Assembly: GCA_000405805.1 (NCBI GenBank)
Contig: ASPJ01000038.1
Location: 1-7,431, forward strand
Reading direction: 5' to 3'
Source: Fidelibacterota bacterium SCGC AAA003-L08
GTDB lineage: Bacteria > Fidelibacterota > Marinisomatia > SCGC-AAA003-L08 > D37C17
DNA length: 7,431 nucleotides
The notes under the pieces are model-generated. The model was given only the letters and a program-made list of their open reading frames with translations. It was not told the origin of the DNA and searched no databases. Of the stretch, positions 1-7,117 are shown piece after piece (within the stretch, counting starts at the first letter, position 1; every line of letters begins with the position of its first letter). Both the position numbers and the translations under genes were made by a program.

Positions 1-465
1 CGCTCAGAGCAGAAATTAATTAGCAATATAATTGTTGATAAATATACTAATTTTGGATGGGGGTTATTTGCAGAATATATATATACAGATAAGGGATATG
101 GGGAGGATCAAAATAGTTTATATGCTCTAGCCCATTTAGATAACGTTTTAAATTTAATTATTAAAAACATGATGTTTCATAATTATTATATAGAAAAGAA
201 AGATAAAGATGAAATTATAAATGAAATAGTTAATTTAACTATTTACAATGAAAATGAAATTAAATTAATGTTTTCAGAGTTAATAGAAAATCCGCTGGAA
301 ATTAATTTTACTATAATTGGATATTTTAAATTAAAAGAAATTTATGATAAATTTATCAAAGATAATCCGTCTGGGAAAAACCAGTTTAATGATATTCTAT
401 TACACAATGCATATTTGAGCCCTGATTTTATTGAAAAATTTAGATTAAGTAATTTTTATGAATGA
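1..465 (+). CDS. DUF885-family (zincin-like) peptidase, C-terminal part, 5' truncated
   Basis: The frame is open from the first base to the TGA at 463-465, giving 154 residues with no convincing start, so the gene begins upstream of the window. An ATG at 169 lies inside this frame and is not the gene start. The segment has the pattern I associate with the C-terminal half of DUF885 proteins: GWGLFAEY at residues 19-26 (family GWGLYAE), then helical sequence, a conserved Pro before an Ile/Gly-Tyr segment (about 100-115), and an FND.LL....L.P.F.EKFR ending (family FHDALL..G..P). Known for the family: usually about 550-600 residues, often exported, with an HExxPGHH zinc motif shortly before GWGLYAE. 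That motif would lie just outside the window, so catalytic competence cannot be judged; Glu25 could be a zinc ligand by analogy with gluzincins (inference). The family's usual Glu before GWG is Phe here. The stop overlaps the parE start by 8 bases and is followed in frame by TAA. Family assignment is by remembered motif only. Confidence 0.68.
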   Translation, partial: RSEQKLISNIIVDKYTNFGWGLFAEYIYTDKGYGEDQNSLYALAHLDNVLNLIIKNMMFHNYYIEKKDKDEIINEIVNLTIYNENEIKLMFSELIENPLEINFTIIGYFKLKEIYDKFIKDNPSGKNQFNDILLHNAYLSPDFIEKFRLSNFYE

Positions 466-468
466 TAA
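458..468 (+). promoter_or_regulatory. Start/stop overlap coupling the peptidase gene to parE
   Basis: The block ATGAATGATAA contains the parE start (458-460), the upstream stop TGA (463-465) and an in-frame second stop TAA (466-468). The preceding bases are AT-rich with no Shine-Dalgarno, so ribosomes finishing the upstream gene probably restart here. The coupling is inferred; the overlap is read directly. Confidence 0.7.
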
Positions 469-2323
469 AATAAAATATGATGAATCTTCAATCCAGTCTT
501 TGGAATGGCAGGAGCATATACGTACTAGACCTGGCATGTATATTGGCAAGTTAGGTAATGGATCAGAATTTGATGATGGCATTTATGTTTTAATCAAAGA
601 AACTATTGATAATTGTATAGATGAATTTATAATGGGTTATGGAACTAATTTAGAAATAACTGTTGATGATAAAAATGTTAGAATTAGAGATTTTGGAAGA
701 GGTATCCCTTTAGGAAAAACTGTTGACTGTGTTTCTAAAATTAATACTGGGGGAAAATATGATAGCAAAGTATTCAAAAAATCTGTTGGGTTAAATGGAG
801 TTGGATCTAAGGCAGTAAACGCATTGTCTTCAAAATTTATTGTTAAATCAATTAGAGATGGAAAAGAAAAGCTTGCAGAATTTTCCAAAGGTATATTATT
901 AAATGATTATGATATTAGAAATTCTGATTCAGAAGAAAATGGGACTGAAATTCAATTTACGCCAGATGAGGATATTTTTAGCAATTATTCATTTATCTTA
1001 AATCATATCAAATTATTGTTATGGAACTATGCATATCTAAATCCAGGTTTTAAAATTAATTTTAATGGATCAAGAATATCTTCGAAAAATGGGTTGCTAG
1101 ATTTATTAAATCAGAAATCTTCAAATGAAAAACTGCGTTATCCAATTATTCGTTTATTAGGGGACGATATTGAAATTGCTATGACACATAGTGATAATTA
1201 TAGTGAAGATTATTATACGTTTGTTAATGGTCAAAATACTCTACTGGGAGGAAGTCATCTTACTGCATCTAAAGAATCAATTGTAAAAACTATTCGAGAT
1301 TTCTATAGCAAAGATTTTGAAGCTTCAGATATTAGAGGCTCAATAATTTTTTGTATTAGTTTGAGGGTAGAGAATCCAATTTTTGAATCTCAAACTAAAA
1401 CAAAGTTAGGATCTACTGAAATGGGGCCGGATGGACCAACTATTAGAACCTTTGTTAATGATTTTATTAAAAATGAATTAAATAATTTTTTACATAAAAA
1501 TTCTGAAATAGCCAGTTTGTTACTATCTAAAATTCTGCAGACACAAAAGGAAAGAAAAGAACTTACGACTATACGAAAACTGGCTAAGAAAAAAAACAAA
1601 GCAGCTAATTTGCATAATAAAAAATTAAGAGATTGTAAATTTCATTATAATGATAAAAAAGATATAGATAGTAATCGAGAAAAAACAACTATTTTCATAA
1701 CTGAGGGTGACTCAGCAAGTGGTTCTATTACTAAGTCTCGAGATGTAACTACTCAAGCTGTATTTAGTCTTAGAGGAAAACCTCTAAATAGTTTTGGGTT
1801 ATCAAAAAAAATAGTATATGAAAATGAAGAATTCAATTTATTACACAATGCATTAAATGTTGATAATGATTTAGCAGAATTAAGATACAATAAAATTGTA
1901 ATAGCTACTGATGCAGATGTTGATGGCATGCATATAAGATTATTATTGTTAACTTTCTTCCTTCAATATTATCCTGGACTTGTAAAAGACAAGCATATCT
2001 ACATACTTGAAACCCCACTTTTTAGAGTAAGAAACAAGAAGAAAACTATATATGCTTATTCAAATATTGAAAAAAATAATGCTATTAATAGTTTAGATGG
2101 AAAAGTTGAGATAACAAGATTTAAGGGTTTAGGGGAAATATCTCCAAGTGAGTTTAAACAATTTATAGGAGAAGATATAAAATTAGAATTAGTTAAACTT
2201 GATGAGGATATATCAATTTCTGAAACATTACAGTATTATATGGGAAAGAATACTCCTGAGAGGCAGATCTTTATTATTGAAAATTTAATTATTGAGGATG
2301 ATGTAAAAGAACAGCATGAATGA
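458..2323 (+). CDS. parE: DNA topoisomerase IV subunit B (ParE), Bacteroidota/FCB type
   Basis: ATPase and Toprim subunit of topoisomerase IV, 621 residues, cytoplasmic, acting with ParC as an A2B2 enzyme that decatenates chromosomes and relaxes supercoils. Seen: RPGMYIG at 24-30; GHKL N-box with Glu48 (general base) and Asp51-Asn52; DFGRGIP at 78-84 (Asp78 for adenine contact, with Phe where most relatives have Asn or Tyr); ATP lid GLNGVG at 111-116; transducer switch QTKTKLG at 312-318 with Lys314; Toprim Glu416 in TEGDSASGS and DADVDG with Asp485/487/489; PLRG-like SLRGKPLN at 437-444; RFKGLGE at 554-560. All key residues are present. There is no large GyrB-type insertion in the Toprim region, and the length suits ParE. 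KLGNGSEFDDGIY and SASGSITKSRDV match my memory of Bacteroidota ParE better than GyrB. Start: ATG 458 gives MNDK immediately before the conserved N-terminus. It has no Shine-Dalgarno and overlaps the peptidase stop, so coupled translation is likely. The gene overlaps parC by 8 bases. Confidence 0.96.
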   Translation: MNDKIKYDESSIQSLEWQEHIRTRPGMYIGKLGNGSEFDDGIYVLIKETIDNCIDEFIMGYGTNLEITVDDKNVRIRDFGRGIPLGKTVDCVSKINTGGKYDSKVFKKSVGLNGVGSKAVNALSSKFIVKSIRDGKEKLAEFSKGILLNDYDIRNSDSEENGTEIQFTPDEDIFSNYSFILNHIKLLLWNYAYLNPGFKINFNGSRISSKNGLLDLLNQKSSNEKLRYPIIRLLGDDIEIAMTHSDNYSEDYYTFVNGQNTLLGGSHLTASKESIVKTIRDFYSKDFEASDIRGSIIFCISLRVENPIFESQTKTKLGSTEMGPDGPTIRTFVNDFIKNELNNFLHKNSEIASLLLSKILQTQKERKELTTIRKLAKKKNKAANLHNKKLRDCKFHYNDKKDIDSNREKTTIFITEGDSASGSITKSRDVTTQAVFSLRGKPLNSFGLSKKIVYENEEFNLLHNALNVDNDLAELRYNKIVIATDADVDGMHIRLLLLTFFLQYYPGLVKDKHIYILETPLFRVRNKKKTIYAYSNIEKNNAINSLDGKVEITRFKGLGEISPSEFKQFIGEDIKLELVKLDEDISISETLQYYMGKNTPERQIFIIENLIIEDDVKEQHE

Positions 2324-2326
2324 TAA
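2316..2326 (+). promoter_or_regulatory. Start/stop overlap coupling parE to parC
   Basis: This is the same block, ATGAATGATAA: parC start at 2316-2318, parE stop TGA at 2321-2323 and in-frame TAA at 2324-2326. A weak purine run (AAAAGAA, 2305-2311) lies close upstream. Coupling would help keep the two subunits near equal amounts, as the A2B2 enzyme requires (inference). Confidence 0.72.
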
Positions 2327-4820
2327 AAATAAATTATCAAACTTATATGAAGGCTGGTTTTTAGAATATGCTTCTTATGTAATTTTAGAAAGAGCTATTC
2401 CTAAATATTCTGATGGATTGAAACCTGTTCAAAGAAGAATTCTATATTCAATGAAAAATATGGATGATGGGAGGTTTCATAAGGTAGCTAATATTATTGG
2501 ACAAACCATGCAATACCATCCTCATGGAGATCAATCTATAGGAGATGCCCTGGTTAATATAGGGCAAAAGAATTTACTTATAGATACGCAAGGAAACTGG
2601 GGCGATATTAATAGTGGTGATAAGGCTGCAGCACCTAGGTATATAGAAGCACGATTAAGTGCTTTTGCAAATGATGTTTTGTTTAATAATAAAATTACAG
2701 ATTGGTCATTATCTTATGATGGGCGTAAGCAAGAACCTATTGAACTGCCTGTAAAATTCCCTTTATTACTTGCCTCTGGAGCAGAGGGAATAGCTGTTGG
2801 CTTATCTACAAAAATAATGCCCCATAATTTCAATGAATTAATTAAAGCTTCAATTGCAATACTGGAAGATAAGAGTTTCAAGATTTATCCAGATTTTTTA
2901 TCAGGTGGATTAGGAGATTTTTCAAATTATAATAATGGTCAAAAAGGGGGAAGGATTAGGCTTAGATCTGTTATAGAGGTTATTGATAAAAAAACATTAT
3001 CCATAACAAGTGTTCCATATAGTACAACTACACAATCATTAATTGAGTCAATTCTTAAAGCAAACAATCTTGGTAAAATTAAAATCAAAAAAATTGAAGA
3101 TAATACAGCTGAAAATGTTAATATAATTATTCATCTAAGCCAAGGGGTGTCTCCAGATGTAACCATAGAAGCTTTATATGGATTTACAAATTGCGAAATA
3201 TCAATTTCTCCAAATTGTTGTGTTATAAATAATAATAAACCTGAATTTTTAAATGTTAATGATTTTCTTAGGCTCTCTACAGAAAGAACTGTTAGCATCC
3301 TTAAGAAAGAATTAGAATGGGATAAAAAAATTCAGAAAGAGAAATGGCATTTTGCTAATTTAGAAAGATTATTTATAAAACATAAAATATATAGAAAAAT
3401 TGAAGACTGTGATACATGGGAATCTGTTTTAGAAGTGATAGAGAAAGGGTTAGAACCGTTTAAAGATAACTTGAGAAAAGAAATAACAAGCGACGATATT
3501 ATTAAGCTTACGGAAATTAAAATAAAGAGAATAAGTAAATATGATGAGAGTAATAATCAAAAGCACATACAGAAAATTGATATCGAATTAGATGAAATTA
3601 ATAATAATCTAAATCATTTAAATGAGTATGTAATTCGATATTTTAATTTTTTATTAGATAAATATGGTGAATTATATAAAAGAAAAACTATTATAAGTAC
3701 TTTTGATTCAGTATCAGTTAGAAGGGTCGTTGCTACCAATAAAAAATTATATGTTAATAGAAAAGAGGGTTTTATAGGGTATGACATAAAGAGTGAAGAG
3801 TATGTTAAGGATTGCTCTGATATTGATAATATTATTGTTTTTAAAGATGATGGGAAATTTATTATTACCCCAATAGAGAATAAACAATATGTGGGCAAAG
3901 GTATAATTCATATAGATGTATGGAGAAAGAACAATCCTCACATGGTTTATAATGTAATTTATAAAGATGGAAATAATAAGTTTGCTTATGTTAAAAGGTT
4001 CTCTGTTTTATCAGCAATTGTAAATAGGGAGTACGATTTAACTCAAGGATCTGAAAAATCAAAACTATTATACTTCACTTCTAACCCAAATAGTGAGTCT
4101 GAAGTGGTCAATATATTTCTGCATCATACATCAAAAGCCAGAAAGAAGGAATTTGTTTATGATTTTGAATCTATATTCATTAAGTCAAGAAATTCCAAAG
4201 GTAATATTCTTACGAAATATCCTGTTAGAAGTATTAGTCGGAAAGAAATTGGATCTTCCACTTTAGGTGGCAGGAAGATATGGTTTGATAATATAATAGG
4301 CAAATTAAATCATGATGAGAGAGGCCAGTACCTAGGAAGCTTTAATACTAATGATTATATTTTTATTATAAATAAAGATGGCACTTATCATATGACTGAT
4401 TTTGAAATCACTAATAGATATAAATCAGACGAAATATTATCAATTGATAAATTTAATGTTGATAATGTTATTTCCGTATTACATTTCGATGGTAAAACTA
4501 AATCATATTATTTAAAGAGGTTTAAGATAGAAACAACAACATTAAATACACCATTTACATTTATTTCAAATGAAAGAGCATCGAAGTTAATCAATATATC
4601 TTTGCATAGTTTTCCATTTTTAACATTCAATTATAGATTAAATAATGGTGATAAAAGAGAAAAAGAAATTAATGTAAATAATTTTATAGATGTCAAAGGC
4701 TGGAAGGCTCTTGGTAATAAGATATTGAAACATAAAAATATGAGTGGATTTAAGTTTGTAGAACCGAAAGCCAAAGAGCTGAAAGAAAATAGCGATTCAG
4801 AAACATTAACATTATTTTGA
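2316..4820 (+). CDS. parC: DNA topoisomerase IV subunit A (ParC), Bacteroidota/FCB type
   Basis: DNA cleavage and religation subunit of topoisomerase IV, 834 residues, partner of the ParE just upstream. Seen: N-terminal winged-helix region with YSDGLKPVQRRILYSM (31-46); QYHPHGD at 66-72; QGNWG at 92-96; catalytic Tyr109 preceded by Arg108 in AAPRYIEARLS; GIAVGLSTKI at 158-167, with Ile167 in the place of the DNA-intercalating isoleucine; tower and coiled-coil region about 320-450; C-terminal DNA-wrapping region from about 465, including NSKGNILTKYPVRSI, STLGGRKIW and ERGQYLG. No GyrA-box (QRRGGKG) is present, which argues against gyrase. At the position equivalent to E. coli GyrA Ser83 this protein has Gln73; the acidic partner (Asp87 equivalent) is kept as Asp77. 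The C-terminus ends in TLTLF, somewhat like a sliding-clamp-binding peptide. Start: ATG 2316 in ATGAATGATAA, inside the parE end, with at best a weak upstream purine run. The stop TGA is fused to the ribosome-binding site of the next gene. Confidence 0.95.
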   Translation: MNDKNKLSNLYEGWFLEYASYVILERAIPKYSDGLKPVQRRILYSMKNMDDGRFHKVANIIGQTMQYHPHGDQSIGDALVNIGQKNLLIDTQGNWGDINSGDKAAAPRYIEARLSAFANDVLFNNKITDWSLSYDGRKQEPIELPVKFPLLLASGAEGIAVGLSTKIMPHNFNELIKASIAILEDKSFKIYPDFLSGGLGDFSNYNNGQKGGRIRLRSVIEVIDKKTLSITSVPYSTTTQSLIESILKANNLGKIKIKKIEDNTAENVNIIIHLSQGVSPDVTIEALYGFTNCEISISPNCCVINNNKPEFLNVNDFLRLSTERTVSILKKELEWDKKIQKEKWHFANLERLFIKHKIYRKIEDCDTWESVLEVIEKGLEPFKDNLRKEITSDDIIKLTEIKIKRISKYDESNNQKHIQKIDIELDEINNNLNHLNEYVIRYFNFLLDKYGELYKRKTIISTFDSVSVRRVVATNKKLYVNRKEGFIGYDIKSEEYVKDCSDIDNIIVFKDDGKFIITPIENKQYVGKGIIHIDVWRKNNPHMVYNVIYKDGNNKFAYVKRFSVLSAIVNREYDLTQGSEKSKLLYFTSNPNSESEVVNIFLHHTSKARKKEFVYDFESIFIKSRNSKGNILTKYPVRSISRKEIGSSTLGGRKIWFDNIIGKLNHDERGQYLGSFNTNDYIFIINKDGTYHMTDFEITNRYKSDEILSIDKFNVDNVISVLHFDGKTKSYYLKRFKIETTTLNTPFTFISNERASKLINISLHSFPFLTFNYRLNNGDKREKEINVNNFIDVKGWKALGNKILKHKNMSGFKFVEPKAKELKENSDSETLTLF

Positions 4821-4823
4821 GGT
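4819..4823 (+). promoter_or_regulatory. Shine-Dalgarno GAGGT for the thioredoxin/propeller gene
   Basis: GAGG begins inside the parC stop codon (TGA 4818-4820) and lies 6 bases before ATG 4829. It is the only clear Shine-Dalgarno in the window and sits at the only junction without a gene overlap. It supports ATG 4829 as the start and allows translation independent of the upstream stop. Confidence 0.75.
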
Positions 4824-4828
4824 AAACA

Positions 4829-7117
4829 ATGATTTATAAGAAAACTAAACTATTAATTATACTAATTATAACTCAATTATTATTTGCATACCAAGTTGGA
4901 GATGAAGTTAATATAATTGATCAGAATAAAACGTTTGAAATATGTTATGGTCATGATCTTGATCCAGATGGTGATGGAGAAATAAAACTAGCTGATTATA
5001 ATGGAAATTTAAATGGTGGTAATTATCATATTATATTAATTGATATGTCTGCAACATGGTGTGGTCCTTGCTATTCTTTAATTCCGTATTTTGATGATGT
5101 GTTGGAAAATTGGGCAGACTATGAACATTTTGTTGGAATCGTTGCGTTGTCAGATTTAAATCAGCCTTATTCTTGTACTCAATGGGGTAATTTAGGAACT
5201 TCAGGAATACCTCTTATTATTGATGACTCAGGGTATCCGATGTTTAATATGTTTAATACAGATAGTGCTTTCCCAAGCACAGTATATATTGATCATGATA
5301 TGAAAGTGCATTATAAAGAAGCTGGTTATTCCGCCTCGTTTCCTAGTTTCGCAAATAGTATAATAGAAGAAATGATATATAACATGGAAAATTCATTAAT
5401 TATGGCTGCTACTTTTAATAGTATGATTAGCAGCGGGGATAATGATGATATTGTTAATCCAGGAGAAACTATTAATTTAGATATTGAGATATCTAATAAT
5501 TCATTTAATGCAAATTCAAATAATATTACTATGTCATTATACGATAATGGATTATATCCTTTAATATGGGAAGATGATTTTTTAGATATTCCTTTGGAAA
5601 ATTTAAATGTAGGAGAGAATACTACAATTTCAGCTATAGTTACTATTCCTATTGATCATCAAATAACAAGTACAAATATCATGCTTGAATTAGTTGGTGA
5701 CAATGATTATTTCAAAGAATTTACATATCCAATAGATGTATCCTTAAGTCAACAAAACTTCCCATTAGATTTATCGGGTCAAGTTAAAGGTTCTCCAGTA
5801 GTTGTGGATATTGACAATGATGGTTCAAAAGAAGTATTTGTAGGTGATTATTTAGGAGTTGTTCATAAATATGATTCTAATGGTGTTGAAGAGATATCTG
5901 ATATATTCCCGTTTGATACAGGTGATCAGATATGGGGTTCTTTAGCTACTGCAGATATAGATGCTGATGGTTATATGGATATAGTAGTGAGTTCTAAGAG
6001 TAAACATTTATATGCTTTTGATAGAAATGGATTAAAGTTTGATTATGATGCAGGAAGTTGGCTAATGGGTACTCCAGCAATAGGTCAATTAGACTCAGAC
6101 TCAGAGCTTGAAGTAGTTGTTCCAGGCTATTCATCCAGCGGAAAGAAAATTTATGCAGTAAATCACGATGGTAGTGCAGTATCTGGATTCCCTGTTGATG
6201 TAGGAGAAAGAATGATAGTTGGAGTTGCCTTGCATGATTTTAATAATAATGGAAAAGATGATATTGTATTTGGTAGTGATAGTGACAATATTCATTTAAT
6301 GCATGATGACGGTACTATTGCATGGACATACACAACTGGAGATAAAATTCAAAGTGCCCCATCAATTATTAATACTGGCAATGGTATATTGATATGCGCA
6401 GGTTCTAAAGATGATAACATGTATTGTTTGGATGATAATGGTGAATTAGTATTTAGTATAGAGACTGGTGGAAATGTATTTACATCACCTTCAGCAGTAT
6501 CTACAGATAATGGTGTTGGAATCTTTTTTGGTTCTGAAGATGGCTATATCTATGGTGTTGATCAGAGTGGAAATGCTCTGCCTGGTTGGCCAAAAGATAC
6601 AGGTAGTAATGTTGTTGGATCAATTGCGTTTTCAGATTTAGACAATGATGGTTCTCCTGAAGTGGTATCTACTAATGAAACAGGTTCAATATTGGCATAT
6701 CATTTAGATGGTACGGATATTATGTATTTCCCTATTACAGGTGATTTTTCATATGCTTCATCTCCACATATACTAGATCTTGATGGAGATAATGATTTAG
6801 AATTATTTGCAGGATCTACTCTTGGAGTAGAGGCCTTTGATGTTAAAAGTAATGGTAGTGACGAAGGTTATTGGACTACACATAGAGCAAATGATTCCCG
6901 TACAGGCTATATAGAGCTTTCAGCTTCATGTGCAACGGCTGATCTTAATAGTGATGGTATTGTAGATATATTAGATATTGTTCAGACTATTAATATTGCA
7001 ATGGGTTTTATTATGGACCCTACAGCAGAGCAGCAATGTGCAGCTGATGTTAATAGTGATGGTATTATAGATATCCTTGATATTGTGTTAATGGTGAATA
7101 TTGTAATTAGTGGCTAG
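4829..7117 (+). CDS. Secreted thioredoxin-fold / FG-GAP-like propeller / dockerin-like protein
   Basis: Predicted exported protein of 762 residues. Domains seen: signal peptide 1-20 (KK, hydrophobic core 8-19, likely cleavage after LFA, no lipobox Cys); EF-hand/dockerin-like Ca loop D45-x-D47-x-D49-G-x-I-x-x-x-D56; thioredoxin/TlpA-like fold about 65-185 with WCGPC (redox Cys78, Cys81) and cis-proline Pro149 in FPSTVYID; Ig-like segment about 191-307 opening with a GDNDDIVNPGET motif; eight FG-GAP/VCBS-type repeats about 321-676; a YWTTHRANDSRTGY closing segment (681-694); and a dockerin-like tail with Ca loops D705-D716 and D740-D751. There are eight cysteines in all (39, 78, 81, 116, 523, 533, 701, 737). 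Known for the parts: CxxC thioredoxin folds exchange disulfides, propellers bind ligands or scaffold, dockerins bind cohesins. Inference: an envelope or extracellular redox or adhesion protein; the substrate is unknown. The start has a good GAGG site 6 bases upstream. The end overlaps the next gene by 8 bases. No frameshift is seen. Confidence 0.9.
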   Translation: MIYKKTKLLIILIITQLLFAYQVGDEVNIIDQNKTFEICYGHDLDPDGDGEIKLADYNGNLNGGNYHIILIDMSATWCGPCYSLIPYFDDVLENWADYEHFVGIVALSDLNQPYSCTQWGNLGTSGIPLIIDDSGYPMFNMFNTDSAFPSTVYIDHDMKVHYKEAGYSASFPSFANSIIEEMIYNMENSLIMAATFNSMISSGDNDDIVNPGETINLDIEISNNSFNANSNNITMSLYDNGLYPLIWEDDFLDIPLENLNVGENTTISAIVTIPIDHQITSTNIMLELVGDNDYFKEFTYPIDVSLSQQNFPLDLSGQVKGSPVVVDIDNDGSKEVFVGDYLGVVHKYDSNGVEEISDIFPFDTGDQIWGSLATADIDADGYMDIVVSSKSKHLYAFDRNGLKFDYDAGSWLMGTPAIGQLDSDSELEVVVPGYSSSGKKIYAVNHDGSAVSGFPVDVGERMIVGVALHDFNNNGKDDIVFGSDSDNIHLMHDDGTIAWTYTTGDKIQSAPSIINTGNGILICAGSKDDNMYCLDDNGELVFSIETGGNVFTSPSAVSTDNGVGIFFGSEDGYIYGVDQSGNALPGWPKDTGSNVVGSIAFSDLDNDGSPEVVSTNETGSILAYHLDGTDIMYFPITGDFSYASSPHILDLDGDNDLELFAGSTLGVEAFDVKSNGSDEGYWTTHRANDSRTGYIELSASCATADLNSDGIVDILDIVQTINIAMGFIMDPTAEQQCAADVNSDGIIDILDIVLMVNIVISG
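5789..6856 (+). repeat. Eight FG-GAP/VCBS-like propeller repeats
   Basis: Protein repeats of about 44-50 residues cover residues 321-676. Each has a small or hydrophobic opening strand, a loop in the place of DxDxDG, a V-F/V-x-G/S strand and a final L/V-x-A-x-x-x-x-G strand. The loop motif begins near residues 327, 377, 421, 470, about 514, about 558, 603 and 649. Repeats 1, 2 and 7 keep a full DxDxDG (DIDNDG, DIDADG, DLDNDG). Repeats 3, 4 and 8 are near matches. Repeats 5 and 6 (NTGNG, STDNG) have lost most of the acidic ligands. Seven or eight repeats is the usual number for a closed beta-propeller. Confidence 0.85.
6941..7108 (+). repeat. Tandem dockerin-like calcium-loop repeats
   Basis: Two copies of about 21 residues, D705-M725 (bases 6941-7003) and D740-I760 (7046-7108), are offset by 35 codons. 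Each has the pattern D-x-N-x-D-G-x-V/I-x-x-x-D followed by an Ile/Val-rich helix, which is the type I dockerin layout. The DNA is also similar: both contain GCTGAT then TTAATAGTGATGGTATT, so the duplication is recent or under strong constraint. Cys701 and Cys737 each lie 3-4 residues before a loop. Confidence 0.85.

Noticed and set aside
169..465. A separate 98-residue protein starting at ATG 169
   Set aside because: The same frame is open back to base 1 and carries the family motif GWGLFAEY before the ATG, so this is an internal methionine of a truncated gene.
637..888. Minus-strand open frame of 83 codons
   Set aside because: It lies wholly within the conserved ATPase domain of parE and its product shows no recognisable features; it is a shadow of the AT-rich coding strand.
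1390..1599. Minus-strand open frame of 69 codons
   Set aside because: It is antisense to the conserved transducer region of parE. Its hydrophobic look is the complement of Lys/Glu-rich codons.
3614..3941. Two overlapping minus-strand frames with membrane-like sequence
   Set aside because: Both are antisense to parC, in different frames and with no start signals. The apparent hydrophobicity comes from the complement of Lys/Asn/Glu codons.
458..4820. DNA gyrase (gyrB-gyrA) instead of topoisomerase IV
   Set aside because: The A subunit has no GyrA-box, the B subunit is short with no GyrB-type insertion, and both match the remembered Bacteroidota ParE/ParC style. Confirmation would need a phylogeny.
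5789..6856. Recent DNA-level tandem repeats, or a CRISPR-like array
   Set aside because: The periodicity is at protein level only. The DNA repeats are diverged and variable in length, and the frame is continuous.
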